Both the position numbers and the translations under genes were made by a program. A model generated the notes under the pieces. The model had not been told where the DNA came from and did no database searches. It saw nothing but the letters and a program-made list of their open reading frames with translations. Shown piece after piece: positions 41,712 to 50,375 of a DNA stretch of 64,000 nt; the stretch's first letter is position 1, and each line of letters begins with the position of its first letter. The stretch is taken from contig NZ_JAIVMF010000012.1 in NCBI RefSeq assembly GCF_020176715.1, positions 62,001 to 126,000 of the forward strand, read 5' to 3'. The DNA is from Stappia stellulata (GTDB lineage: Bacteria > Pseudomonadota > Alphaproteobacteria > Rhizobiales > Stappiaceae).

Positions 41712-42542
41712 TCAGCCGCCCCGGTCGAGGCGTCCGATGCCGTCGCGGGCGATTTCGTTGGACGGATCGATGCCGAGCGCGCGGTTGAACGAACGGCGCG
41801 CATCGGTCGGCTTGCCGAGAAGCTCAAGCGCAAGGCCCCGGTTCGCCCAGGCGACCGCCGACCGCTTGTCGCGGTTGACCGCGTCCGACAGGTCGGAGAA
41901 GGCGGCCTTGGGATCGTTCAGCGCGAGATAGGAGACGCCGCGCGCGATATAGGGTTCGGCGGCATTGGGGTCGAGGCCGATGGCGGTCGCGAAGTCCTCG
42001 ACGGCACGCGTATGCTGGCCTTGCGCCTGAAAGATCAGGCCACGGTTGTGAAAGGCGCGGGCGTTGCTGGAATCGATGGCGATCGCCGCATTGAAGTCGG
42101 CAAGGGCCAGATCGTTTCGGCCGAGGGTGCGATAGGCGTTGCCGCGCCCGACAAGCGCGACGTCATAGTCCGGCTTGATCCGAAGGGCGGAGCTGTAGTC
42201 GGAGACGGCGGCCTGGGTGTTGCCCATCCGGCGATGGACCAGCGCGCGGTTGGCATAGGCCTGAAAGGAGTCCGGGGCGAGCCGAAGCGCTGTGTTGAAG
42301 TCTTCCAGCGCGTTGTTGAACCGCCCCGCCTGGCCATAGGCAATGCCGCGCGTGTTGTAGGCGGCCGCATCGCGCGGGTTGGCCTCGATCACCGCGTTGA
42401 GCGAATCGATATTGGCAGCGGAGCCGGCCGACCGGTCGATCGGAACACCGGAGACGCCGGCGGTCTGGCACGCGGAAAGCAGAAGACCACAGGAGATCAC
42501 TGCGGCCAGGGAGGCCCGGTGTTGCACCTTCGCCATCTGCAT
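41712..42542 (-). CDS. TPR-repeat lipoprotein
   Basis: 276 residues from ATG 42542 behind GGAAAGGG. Signal sequence with lipobox LLLSACQTAG, so probably acylated at Cys and kept in the envelope. About six TPR units follow (AAAYNTRGIAYGQAGRFNNA, SFQAYANRALVHRRMGNTQA, DVALVGRGNAYRTLGRNDLA, and so on), resembling the NlpI group. A scaffold for cell-wall enzymes would fit the nearby peptidoglycan genes, but this is inference. Confidence 0.87.
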   Translation of the reverse strand: MQMAKVQHRASLAAVISCGLLLSACQTAGVSGVPIDRSAGSAANIDSLNAVIEANPRDAAAYNTRGIAYGQAGRFNNALEDFNTALRLAPDSFQAYANRALVHRRMGNTQAAVSDYSSALRIKPDYDVALVGRGNAYRTLGRNDLALADFNAAIAIDSSNARAFHNRGLIFQAQGQHTRAVEDFATAIGLDPNAAEPYIARGVSYLALNDPKAAFSDLSDAVNRDKRSAVAWANRGLALELLGKPTDARRSFNRALGIDPSNEIARDGIGRLDRGG

Positions 42543-42855
42543 CGCTGCCCTTTCCGGACGGTTCGTGTTCCGCTCCAGACGTCGCCAAGCCAAGACTATC
42601 GGCGTTTGCAATCGAGCCGCAATGCGCAAACCCTGCAGCCGGTCCCGATCACTCCGACGACGCGACCCTGACGCAGGATTGTGTCCCTGCGATGGGCGTC
42701 ACGCCTGATCACGCACGTCCCTGACAGGCTACCCGGATCGACCGCTGCTGTGGCGGAGCGCATCCGGTGCTGCTGATTCGAGGTTGCGTGTAAGACAAGC
42801 CGGGCGCCTGGCGTTGGATGTCCTGCGCGAACCCGCGCAGGCCGATCCAGAACGA
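42543..42855. other. 313-base gap between rpsU and the TPR lipoprotein gene
   Basis: No gene seen. CCTGCGCG (42822-42829) pairs with CGCGCAGG (42834-42841) just after the rpsU stop; without a T-run it is at best a weak terminator. Confidence 0.4.
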
Positions 42856-43083
42856 CTAGCGGCGCGGAGCCTTGCTCGGCAGAAGACCTTCACGCTGAGC
42901 GCGCTTGCGCGCCAGCTTGCGCGCACGACGAACGGCTTCCGCCTTCTCGCGGGCCTTCTTCTCGGACGGCTTTTCATAATGGCCGCGAAGTTTCATCTCG
43001 CGAAAGATGCCTTCGCGCTGCATTTTCTTCTTCAGCGCCTTGAGCGCCTGATCGACATTGTTGTCGCGAACCAGAACCTGCAC
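42856..43083 (-). CDS. rpsU: 30S ribosomal protein S21
   Basis: 75 residues from GTG 43083 ([20 protein letters not shown]). An upstream in-frame extension does not resemble S21, so the GTG is preferred. [20 protein letters not shown] and the Arg/Lys-rich end [19 protein letters not shown] are typical; the tail is slightly longer than in enterobacteria. Helps mRNA engagement by the small subunit. Confidence 0.95.
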   Translation of the reverse strand: MQVLVRDNNVDQALKALKKKMQREGIFREMKLRGHYEKPSEKKAREKAEAVRRARKLARKRAQREGLLPSKAPRR

Positions 43084-43478
43084 GCGTTTTTTCCCATCGT
43101 TCTTGCACCCATGCGACTGCCGCATCCGGTGCCGGATCTCACCCAGTTGGACTCGCTGTGTGACTCGGAAGCGAAACCGGCTTGCCTCTGCCATCAGCTG
43201 CAAACCTGGGGCGCGCTGTGCAAAAGACACCGGCGCGCCGCTTTCACGTCGCTAATCAGGCCGTCTAGTTAGCAGAGGCCAGAGTTGTTGTCCACCGCCA
43301 TAAGTGCCTGAAGCGCCGCTTCGCATGTGTATTTCGTTTGCATATTTACGATCCGCGACCCGTCGCCGAGATGGTCACTGGACGCTGCAACGAGCGCACG
43401 ATACCACAGGCCGGCAGAAAAGGGGACCGGTCGCACGCGCGGGGGCCGTCAGCCGGTCCGATCGGGGAGAAAAGGAAG
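43084..43478. other. 395-base divergent region between rpsU and the MATE gene
   Basis: No gene accepted. GAAGC-GCC-GCTTC at about 43311-43323 is a small dyad. TTCGCA-N17-TATTTA beginning near 43319 is a weak promoter candidate for the MATE gene. Confidence 0.35.
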
Positions 43479-44870
43479 ATGACAGCGTCGGCGCCGGATG
43501 CGTCCAGCATGGCGGAGACAGCGGGCGCGTGGCGCACCGAGGTCTTCCAGAGCCTGCGGCTCGGCATTCCGATTGCCGGTGCCCAGGTCGCGCAGATGGC
43601 GATCAACACCACCGATGTGGTGATGATCGGCTGGCTCGGCGCGGTGGAACTCGCCGCCGCCGTATTGGCCTTCAACCTCTATATCGTCATCTGGCTGTTC
43701 GGCATCGGCGTTCTCCAGGCCGTCGTGCCTCTCGCGGCGAAGGCGCGCGGCGAGCGCCGCCCGCGCGACGTGCGCCGCTCCGTGCGCATGGGGTTCTGGT
43801 TCGTTGCCTTCTACTCGATCCCCACGCTTGGCATCATGTGGTTCACCGAGGATATCCTGCTGGCCTTCGGTCAGCAGCCGGACGTCTCGGCGCTTGCGGG
43901 CGACTACGCGCGGATCATGATGTTTTCGGTGTTTCCCTCGCTGATGACAATGGCGCTGCGCAATTTCATCACCGTGCTGGAAAAGGCGCAGGTGGTGCTG
44001 TGGGCGACCATCGCCGGCGCGGTGTTCAACGCCTTCATCGACTATGCGCTGATCTTCGGAAATTTCGGACTGCCGCGGCTGGAACTGATCGGGGCGGGCA
44101 TCGCCTCGGTCGCCACGTCCTTCGCCACCTTCCTCATCATCGTCGTCTACACGCTGCGGCAACGGCAGTTGCGCCGCTATGCGGTGTTCGGTCGGCTGTG
44201 GCGCAGCGACTGGTCGAAGTTCTTCGAAATCCTCAGGCTCGGCTGGCCGATCGCGATCATGCTGCTCGTCGAAGTGGCGCTGTTTTCCGGCTCGTCGCTG
44301 ATGATGGGCTGGATCGGCACCGTGCCGCTGGCCGCCCATGGCATCGCGCTACAGCTGACCTCCATCACCTTCATGGTTCCGCTCGGACTGGGGCAGGCGG
44401 GCATGATTCGCATCGGCCTTGCCGCCGGGCGCGGCGACCGCGCCGGGGTGGGGCGCGCGGGCTGGGCAGCGCTGACCGTGTCGATGGGCTTCATGGTGAT
44501 TTGCGCCGTCGCGTTCTGGCTGAAGCCCGAGCCCTTCGTGTCGCTGTTTCTCGATCTCGGCAATCCGCAGTCCGACGAGGTGCTGGCGATTGGCGTGACC
44601 TTCCTGGCGATTGCCGCCGTGTTCCAGATCTTCGACGGCGCGCAGGTGGTCGGCGGAAGCCTGCTGCGCGGGCTGTCGGACACCAAGACGCCGATGGTCA
44701 TCGCCGTCATCGGCTATTGGGTCGGCGGCATGGGGCTGGCCTATGCGCTCGCCTTTCCGCTCGGGCTTGGCGGCATCGGCATCTGGTGGGGGCTCGCCTT
44801 CGGCCTGGCGGCCGTCTCCATCGTGCTGCTGTGGCGCTTCGCGGCGCGCGAACGGCTCGGGCTGGTCTGA
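43479..44870 (+). CDS. MATE-family multidrug efflux transporter
   Basis: 463 residues from ATG 43479, preceded by GGAGAAAAGGA; earlier in-frame starts add a non-conserved leader. Twelve predicted membrane segments. Family motifs: GIPIAGAQVAQMAINTTDVV in the first helix, WLGAVELAAAVLAFN, VPLGLGQAGMIRIGLAAGRG in the second half and GGSLLRGLSDTKTPMVI. Relatives (NorM group) export cationic drugs or dyes by Na+ or H+ antiport; the substrate here is unknown. Confidence 0.93.
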   Translation: MTASAPDASSMAETAGAWRTEVFQSLRLGIPIAGAQVAQMAINTTDVVMIGWLGAVELAAAVLAFNLYIVIWLFGIGVLQAVVPLAAKARGERRPRDVRRSVRMGFWFVAFYSIPTLGIMWFTEDILLAFGQQPDVSALAGDYARIMMFSVFPSLMTMALRNFITVLEKAQVVLWATIAGAVFNAFIDYALIFGNFGLPRLELIGAGIASVATSFATFLIIVVYTLRQRQLRRYAVFGRLWRSDWSKFFEILRLGWPIAIMLLVEVALFSGSSLMMGWIGTVPLAAHGIALQLTSITFMVPLGLGQAGMIRIGLAAGRGDRAGVGRAGWAALTVSMGFMVICAVAFWLKPEPFVSLFLDLGNPQSDEVLAIGVTFLAIAAVFQIFDGAQVVGGSLLRGLSDTKTPMVIAVIGYWVGGMGLAYALAFPLGLGGIGIWWGLAFGLAAVSIVLLWRFAARERLGLV

Positions 44871-44925
44871 AACGAACGCGCGCGTGCGGGTGCATCCGCG
44901 TGCGCCCGGCTCGCCGCGGATGCCT

Positions 44926-46029
44926 TCAGGCGCGCTGGGGGCGGATGCGGTTCACATGGCCCATCTTGCGGCCCGGGCGCGTGTCCGATTTGCCGTAGAG
45001 ATGCAGCGCCGCCGCCGGATCGCGCAGGATCTCCTGCCAGCGGTCGACCTCGTCGCCGATCAGGTTTTCCATCACCACGTCGCTGTGGCGTTCGGCGCTG
45101 CCGAGCGGCCAGCCGGCGACCGCGCGTATATGCTGCTCGAACTGCGAGACGAGGCAGGCGTCCTGCGTCCAGTGACCGGAATTGTGCACGCGCGGGGCAA
45201 TCTCGTTGACCACAAGGCGGCTTTCCGCCCCCTGCGGCAGAACGAACATCTCCACGCCGATCACGCCGACGTAGTCGAGCTGGTCGGCAATGCGCTCGGC
45301 CATCGCGCGGGCGTCCGCCGCCAGTTCCGCATCGAGCGCGGCCGGGACGGTCGAGGTCTTAAGAATGTGGTCGCGGTGGACGTTCTCGGCCACGTCGTAG
45401 GCGCGCACCGTCCCGTCGACGGCGCGGGCCGCGATCACCGACACCTCGCGCTCGAAGGGCACGAAGGCCTCGAGGATGGCGGGGGCCTTGCCGATCTGCT
45501 GAAAGGCGGCCGCGGCATCGGCGCCGTCGCGCAGGAGCACCTGTCCCTTGCCGTCGTAGCCGAGCCGCCGGGTCTTGAGGATGCCGGTGCCGCCGAGCTG
45601 CGCGAGCGCTTGCGCGATGTCGCCGGCCGCATCGATGCGGGCGAAATCGGCGACCGGAATGCCGGCATCGCGCAGGAACGTCTTTTCGTTCAGCCGGTCC
45701 TGGGAGACGGCCAGCGCCGTCGGGCCGGGGCGCACGCAGACCCGCTCTGCGAGATGCGCGGCCGTGGGGCCGGGGACATTCTCGAATTCATAGGTCACGA
45801 CATCGACCGCCGACGCGAAGACGTCGAGCGCGGAAATGTCGTCATAGCCGGCAATCGTGAAACTGCTGGCGACCTCGAAGGCCGGACTGTCCGGGTCCGG
45901 GCACAGGATATGCGTCTTCAGGCCAAGCGGGGCCGCGGCCAGCGCCAGCATCCGGCCAAGCTGACCGCCTCCGAGGATCCCGATCGTGTCGCCCGGCGAC
46001 AGCGGGCGGGTCGGTGCCTGAGTGGTCAT
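44926..46029 (-). CDS. purK: 5-(carboxyamino)imidazole ribonucleotide synthase
   Basis: Carboxylates AIR with bicarbonate and ATP in purine synthesis. 367 residues. ATP-grasp fold: TIGILGGGQLGRMLALAAAP at the N-terminus, EKTFLRDAGIPVADF, ILKTRRLGYDGKGQ and VVNEIAPRVHNSGHWT (metal site). The ATG at 46029 is 92 bases after the purE stop; the two form a purEK operon. Confidence 0.97.
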   Translation of the reverse strand: MTTQAPTRPLSPGDTIGILGGGQLGRMLALAAAPLGLKTHILCPDPDSPAFEVASSFTIAGYDDISALDVFASAVDVVTYEFENVPGPTAAHLAERVCVRPGPTALAVSQDRLNEKTFLRDAGIPVADFARIDAAGDIAQALAQLGGTGILKTRRLGYDGKGQVLLRDGADAAAAFQQIGKAPAILEAFVPFEREVSVIAARAVDGTVRAYDVAENVHRDHILKTSTVPAALDAELAADARAMAERIADQLDYVGVIGVEMFVLPQGAESRLVVNEIAPRVHNSGHWTQDACLVSQFEQHIRAVAGWPLGSAERHSDVVMENLIGDEVDRWQEILRDPAAALHLYGKSDTRPGRKMGHVNRIRPQRA

Positions 46030-46121
46030 GGTGTTCGCATCCTTGGGCTGAAAGGCGGGGCTGGTCTGTTGGAGGCGCGGGGCGGTGCGCGGGGAACTGC
46101 GCGAAACGGGCGGAGGCGGCG

Positions 46122-46619
46122 TCAGCTCTCGTCGACCGGGCGCTCGGCAACCGCCTCGCTCTGGCGCGTGCGCCAGGCCTCGAGGCGCTCGGCAAGCGCG
46201 GGATCAAAGAGCGCGAGCACGGCGGCCGAGAGCAGGGCCGCATTGACGGCGCCGGCGCGGCCGATCGCCAGGGTGCCCACGGGAATGCCGGCCGGCATCT
46301 GGACGATCGACAGCAGGCTGTCCTCGCCCTTCAGGGTGCGGGACTCGATCGGCACGCCGAAGACCGGCAAGGATGTCATGGAGGCGGTCATGCCGGGCAG
46401 GTGGGCGGCGCCGCCGGCGCCCGCGATCACGGTCTTGAAGCCGGCCTCCTTCGCACTCTTGGCGAAGTCGTAGAGCCGGTCGGGGGTGCGGTGCGCCGAG
46501 ACGATCCGCGCGTCATAGGCGATCCCGAGCGCGTCGAGCGTTTCCGCCGCATGCTTCATGGTCGGCCAGTCGGATTGACTGCCCATGATGATCGCCACCG
46601 GCGGCCGTGTCGTTGTCAT
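46122..46619 (-). CDS. purE: 5-(carboxyamino)imidazole ribonucleotide mutase
   Basis: Moves the carboxyl group of N5-CAIR to C4, giving CAIR. 165 residues from ATG 46619 ([20 protein letters not shown]). Class I motifs: [28 protein letters not shown] with the active-site His, and [13 protein letters not shown]. Precedes purK in the operon. Confidence 0.97.
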   Translation of the reverse strand: MTTTRPPVAIIMGSQSDWPTMKHAAETLDALGIAYDARIVSAHRTPDRLYDFAKSAKEAGFKTVIAGAGGAAHLPGMTASMTSLPVFGVPIESRTLKGEDSLLSIVQMPAGIPVGTLAIGRAGAVNAALLSAAVLALFDPALAERLEAWRTRQSEAVAERPVDES

Positions 46620-46752
46620 GCGCCCGTTACCCCAGATCGGTTCGGTCCGGCGCTCCCCGGCGGGGAGGCTCCCTGAAAGGCCACGCACTATATGCAGCGC
46701 GGGGGCGGGCGCAAGTGCGGTTGCGGAAACGCGGACGGGCGGGGCGCGCCGC

Positions 46753-46974
46753 TCAGGCGATGATGTCCGGCAGAAGCTTGTCTTCCAGCGTGGCGATGCG
46801 GTCCTTCAGCGACAGTTTCTTCTTCTTCAGGCGCTGCATCTGCAGCGCGTCGCTGCGTCCGGTGTCATTCATCGCCGAGATCGCCATGTCGAGATCGCGG
46901 TGTTCCTGCCGCAATCTTGCAAGCTCGTTGCGAACCGCGTTCTCGTCGTGAGCGCTGCCCATGCCAGAATCCAT
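46753..46974 (-). CDS. DUF465 (YdcH-like) small protein, copy 1
   Basis: 73 residues. Helical hairpin typical of the family: [20 protein letters not shown] then the basic [20 protein letters not shown]. Cytosolic; function unknown. A second family member runs in the opposite direction 308 bases away. Confidence 0.85.
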   Translation of the reverse strand: MDSGMGSAHDENAVRNELARLRQEHRDLDMAISAMNDTGRSDALQMQRLKKKKLSLKDRIATLEDKLLPDIIA

Positions 46975-47282
46975 GCCTTACTCCACGCGTGCGGTCCGAA
47001 GTGGCCCGGACCGGATATCGGCGCCTGCCTGCACCTTCCGCAGGGCAAAGACATGCCGCCGGCGGACAGGATACAGCGCGGGCGCGGTTTGCGGTAGGGC
47101 CGTGATGTGCGCGGTTCGAAATGCCGCCGCAGATGTCGGGACCGGACATCGTGTCGCAGGGTGTCGAACAGGCCGTAACCGCTGGGTAACCCTGCCATTG
47201 CTGCAACCGGGAAGCGTTCGACAGGCGGTCCCTGCTGTGTCACACTCGTGTCGTCAAAAGCGCATAGGCAAGGAGGTTATCC
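46975..47282. other. 308-base divergent region between the two DUF465 genes
   Basis: No gene seen. Contains the dyad GATGTC (47132-47137) / GACATC (47145-47150). A strong Shine-Dalgarno (AAGGAGG at about 47269-47275) precedes the plus-strand gene. Confidence 0.4.
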
Positions 47283-47462
47283 ATGTCCCTTCAGTCGCAT
47301 CTCGTCGAGTTGCAGAAACGCCACTCCGACCTTGAACGTGAACTGGAAAAAGCGATGCGGCACCCGAGCACGGATTCGCTCGAGATTGCCTCGCTCAAGC
47401 GCCGAAAGCTTCACCTCAAGGACGAGATCAAGAAACTGCAATCGGACGCGACCTTGCACTGA
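47283..47462 (+). CDS. DUF465 (YdcH-like) small protein, copy 2
   Basis: 59 residues: MSLQSHLVELQKRHSDLERE, then a short loop and LEIASLKRRKLHLKDEIKKL. Same helical hairpin and basic SLKRRKL/KLHLKDEI block as copy 1, with a shorter N-terminus. AAGGAGG ribosome-binding site. Function unknown; a terminator follows at 47511. Confidence 0.88.
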   Translation: MSLQSHLVELQKRHSDLERELEKAMRHPSTDSLEIASLKRRKLHLKDEIKKLQSDATLH

Positions 47463-47510
47463 AGTCAAAATGACGCAATCCGGTGGGCCTGTCCCGCCGC
47501 ACGACACCAG

Positions 47511-47535
47511 AAGCCGCGGCATCGCCGCGGCTTTT
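47511..47535 (+). terminator. intrinsic terminator after the second DUF465 gene
   Basis: AAGCCGCGG (47511-47519) pairs with CCGCGGCTT (47525-47533), with TTTT at the end. The acyl-CoA ligase gene converges from the other side. Confidence 0.6.
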
Positions 47536-47558
47536 GTCGTTTCAGGCGCCGTTGTCCG

Positions 47559-49196
47559 CTAGACGGATTTCGCCATTTCCCGCAGGACGAACTTCTGGAT
47601 CTTTCCGGTCGAGGTCTTCGGCAGTTCGGTGAAGACGACATGGCGGGGCGCCTTGTAGCGGGCCATGCGCTCGCGGCAGAAGGCGATAAGCTCGTCTTCG
47701 GTGACACTGGCGCCGGTCTTGAGTTCGACGAAGGCGCAAGGGGTTTCGCCCCATTTCTCGTCCGGACGGGCGACCACGGCGGCGGCGATCACCTGGGGAT
47801 GCTTGAACAGGACGTCCTCCACCTCGATGGAGGAGATGTTCTCGCCGCCGGAGATGATGATGTCCTTGGAGCGGTCCTTGAGCTGGATGTAGCCGTCCGG
47901 ATGCAGCACGCCGAGATCGCCGGAATGGAACCAGCCGCCGGCGAAGGCCTCTGCGGTGGCCTGCGGGTTCTTCAGGTAGCCCTTCATCACGACGTTGCCG
48001 CGAAACATCACCTCGCCCAGCGTCTCGCCGTCGGCGGGAACGGCCTCCATGGTTTCCGGATCGCGGACGGTGAGATCTTCCAGGGCAACGTAGCGCACGC
48101 CCTGGCGCGCCTTCAGCGCCGCCTGTTCGGCCGCCGGGCGCGCGTCCCATTCGCGCTTCCACTCGTTGACGACAGCGGGTCCGTAGACCTCGGTCAGCCC
48201 GTAGAGATGGGTGACGTTGAAGCCTGCGTCCTTCATCGCGGCGAGCACCGATTCCGGCGGCGGGGCGGCGGCGGTGAAGAAATCCACCACGCGTCCGCCG
48301 AGATCGCGCTTGTCGGCGTCCGCGGCGTTGAGGATGGTCGACATCACCACCGGCGCGCCGCACAAATGGGTCACGCCCTCATCGGCCAGCGCATCCCAGA
48401 TCGGTTTCTGGCGCACCTGGCGCAGGCAGACATGGGTTCCGGCAACGACCGACATCGACCACGGAAAGCACCAACCGTTGCAGTGAAACATCGGCAGGGT
48501 CCACAGGTAGACCGGGTGTTTCGCCATGCCGGCGGTCAGGATGTTGGCCTGGGCGAGCAGATAGGCGCCGCGATGGTGGTAGACGACCCCCTTCGGGTTT
48601 CCGGTCGTGCCGGAGGTGTAGTTCAGCGAGATCGCGTCCCACTCGTCTTCCGGCAGCGACCAGGCAAACGCCGGATCGCCGCTCATGACGAAGGCCTCGT
48701 AGTCGAGCGAGCCGAGCCGCTCCCCCTCCTGGGCAAATTCGGGATCGTCGTAGTCGATCACGAGCGGAGACACCTTGGTCAGCGCCAGCGCCTCCTTCAT
48801 CACCGGGGCGAACTCGCGGTCGGTGATCACCACCTTGCTGTTTGCGTGGTCGAGTTGGAAGGCGATGATCGCGGCATCGAGCCGGGTGTTGAGCGAATGC
48901 AGCACGGCGCCGGCCATCGGCACGCCGTAGTGGGCCTCAAGCATCGGCGGGGTATTGGCAAGCATCACCGTGACCGTGTCGTTCTTTCCGATCCCGTGCG
49001 CGGCAAGCGCGGAAGCAAGACGGCGGCTGCGGGCATAAAACTCCGCGTAGACCGTGCGGCTCGATCCGTGGACGATGGCGGTTTGATCGGGAAAGATGCT
49101 GGCGGCGCGGGCCAGAAAGCTCAACGGCGACAAGGGGGTGTAATTCGCCTGGGTCTTGTCGAGATCGCGCGTGTAGGGGCTGCCGCTATCGGCCAT
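47559..49196 (-). CDS. AMP-forming acyl-CoA synthetase, AAE/short-to-medium-chain type
   Basis: Activates a carboxylic acid to its CoA ester through an acyl-adenylate. 545 residues. N-terminal NYTPLSPLSFLARAASIFPD marks the plant-AAE/butyrate-ligase-like branch; ATP loop YTSGTTGNPKGVV, substrate-pocket segment LPMFHCNGWCFPW, ISGGENISSIEVED and the C-terminal Lys in TSTGKIQKF. The acid is not determined by sequence. Single gene, convergent with the DUF465 gene. Confidence 0.9.
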   Translation of the reverse strand: MADSGSPYTRDLDKTQANYTPLSPLSFLARAASIFPDQTAIVHGSSRTVYAEFYARSRRLASALAAHGIGKNDTVTVMLANTPPMLEAHYGVPMAGAVLHSLNTRLDAAIIAFQLDHANSKVVITDREFAPVMKEALALTKVSPLVIDYDDPEFAQEGERLGSLDYEAFVMSGDPAFAWSLPEDEWDAISLNYTSGTTGNPKGVVYHHRGAYLLAQANILTAGMAKHPVYLWTLPMFHCNGWCFPWSMSVVAGTHVCLRQVRQKPIWDALADEGVTHLCGAPVVMSTILNAADADKRDLGGRVVDFFTAAAPPPESVLAAMKDAGFNVTHLYGLTEVYGPAVVNEWKREWDARPAAEQAALKARQGVRYVALEDLTVRDPETMEAVPADGETLGEVMFRGNVVMKGYLKNPQATAEAFAGGWFHSGDLGVLHPDGYIQLKDRSKDIIISGGENISSIEVEDVLFKHPQVIAAAVVARPDEKWGETPCAFVELKTGASVTEDELIAFCRERMARYKAPRHVVFTELPKTSTGKIQKFVLREMAKSV

Positions 49197-49298
49197 TCTG
49201 TCCTCCGAAGGCTCCGGCGGGTCCGCGAAGCGGTCGCCGTTCGTCGCGCCATCAAAGCGGCAATGCGCCGCGCGATCAACAGCAATGGTGGCGGCGGA

Positions 49299-50063
49299 TC
49301 AGGCGATCAGCGCGCTCAGCCCGTCCCAGAACAGTTTGACCCCGATGATGGCCACGCCCGCATAGGTGATCTTGTAGAAAATCCCCGGGCGAATGCGTTT
49401 CACCAGCCAGGCGCCGGCGAAGGTTGCAAGCGGGGCCAGCGGCAGGAGAACCGCCGATGTGGCCAGGTTTTCCGCCGCGAACTGGCCGAGCGCGGCATAG
49501 GGGACCAGCTTGATCGCATTCACCGTGGTGAAGAAGATCACCGACGTGCCGGCAAAGCGCACCGGATCGAGCCGCAGCGGCAGCATGTAGATCTGGTAGG
49601 GCGGGCCGCCGGCATGGCTGACGAAACTGGTGAAGCCGGAAATCATGCCCCAGAAGCGCCCGAGCCAGGGCCGCTGGGCCCGCGCGACGTTGCCGGCCCG
49701 CGCGCCGATCACCGCGTTGAGCGTGAACAGGATGGCGACCAGGCCGATCAGCAGGCGCACATGGGCCTCGCTGACCACGGCGGCGGTGAAATAGCCGATC
49801 GCGATCCCCACGATCGCGGCCGGGAGCAGGATTTTCAGGCTCGTCTTGTCGTAGATGCCGCGATAGGCGAAGAGCCCGGCCATGTCCATGACGACGAGGA
49901 TCGGCAGCATGATACCGGCGGCCTGCACCGGCGCGATGGTCAGGCTCATCAAGGGCACGCCAAGCAGCGACAGCGGTCCGCCGAAGCCGCCCTTCGCCAG
50001 GCCCACCATGATGACGGCAGGCACCGCGAAGGCGTAGAACATCGGGTCGGCGATGGGGGTCAT
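49299..50063 (-). CDS. TSUP (TauE/SafE) family membrane transporter
   Basis: 254 residues with about seven or eight membrane helices. GLAKGGFGGPLSLLGVPLMS near the N-terminus and the second-half repeat FTSFVSHAGGPPYQIYML are the two family signatures. Members export sulfite, sulfoacetate or other organosulfur anions; the substrate cannot be told here. Divergent from prpE. Confidence 0.88.
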   Translation of the reverse strand: MTPIADPMFYAFAVPAVIMVGLAKGGFGGPLSLLGVPLMSLTIAPVQAAGIMLPILVVMDMAGLFAYRGIYDKTSLKILLPAAIVGIAIGYFTAAVVSEAHVRLLIGLVAILFTLNAVIGARAGNVARAQRPWLGRFWGMISGFTSFVSHAGGPPYQIYMLPLRLDPVRFAGTSVIFFTTVNAIKLVPYAALGQFAAENLATSAVLLPLAPLATFAGAWLVKRIRPGIFYKITYAGVAIIGVKLFWDGLSALIA

Positions 50064-50375
50064 TCGGCACTCGTTCGGCGGGTGGGTCGGCTGTTGTCAT
50101 AGGCTTTGCGGAGACGGCTGTCACGTTCGTCCGGCGAAGACGGATTCCGCCTTGCGCCCGTCGGCCCGGGTGCTTCTGGAAGACTCGGGGCCCTGATCGC
50201 CACCATACGCAAACTCCCCATTCACCGAATGTCGTAGCCGCCCAAGTCTTGCCTTTCGCGGGCGGCTGGCGGCACATACGATGCACGAGGGACAGGAGAC
50301 ACACTGCCGCCCGTAATCCGGCGCCGGGCCAACCGGAGCACGGACGCGGGCGCGTCGCACAGGGAGGAACGTCAG
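50064..50375. other. 312-base divergent region between the TSUP transporter gene and prpE
   Basis: No gene seen and no promoter with both hexamers well spaced. AGGGAGGA (about 50360-50367) is the prpE ribosome-binding site. Confidence 0.4.
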
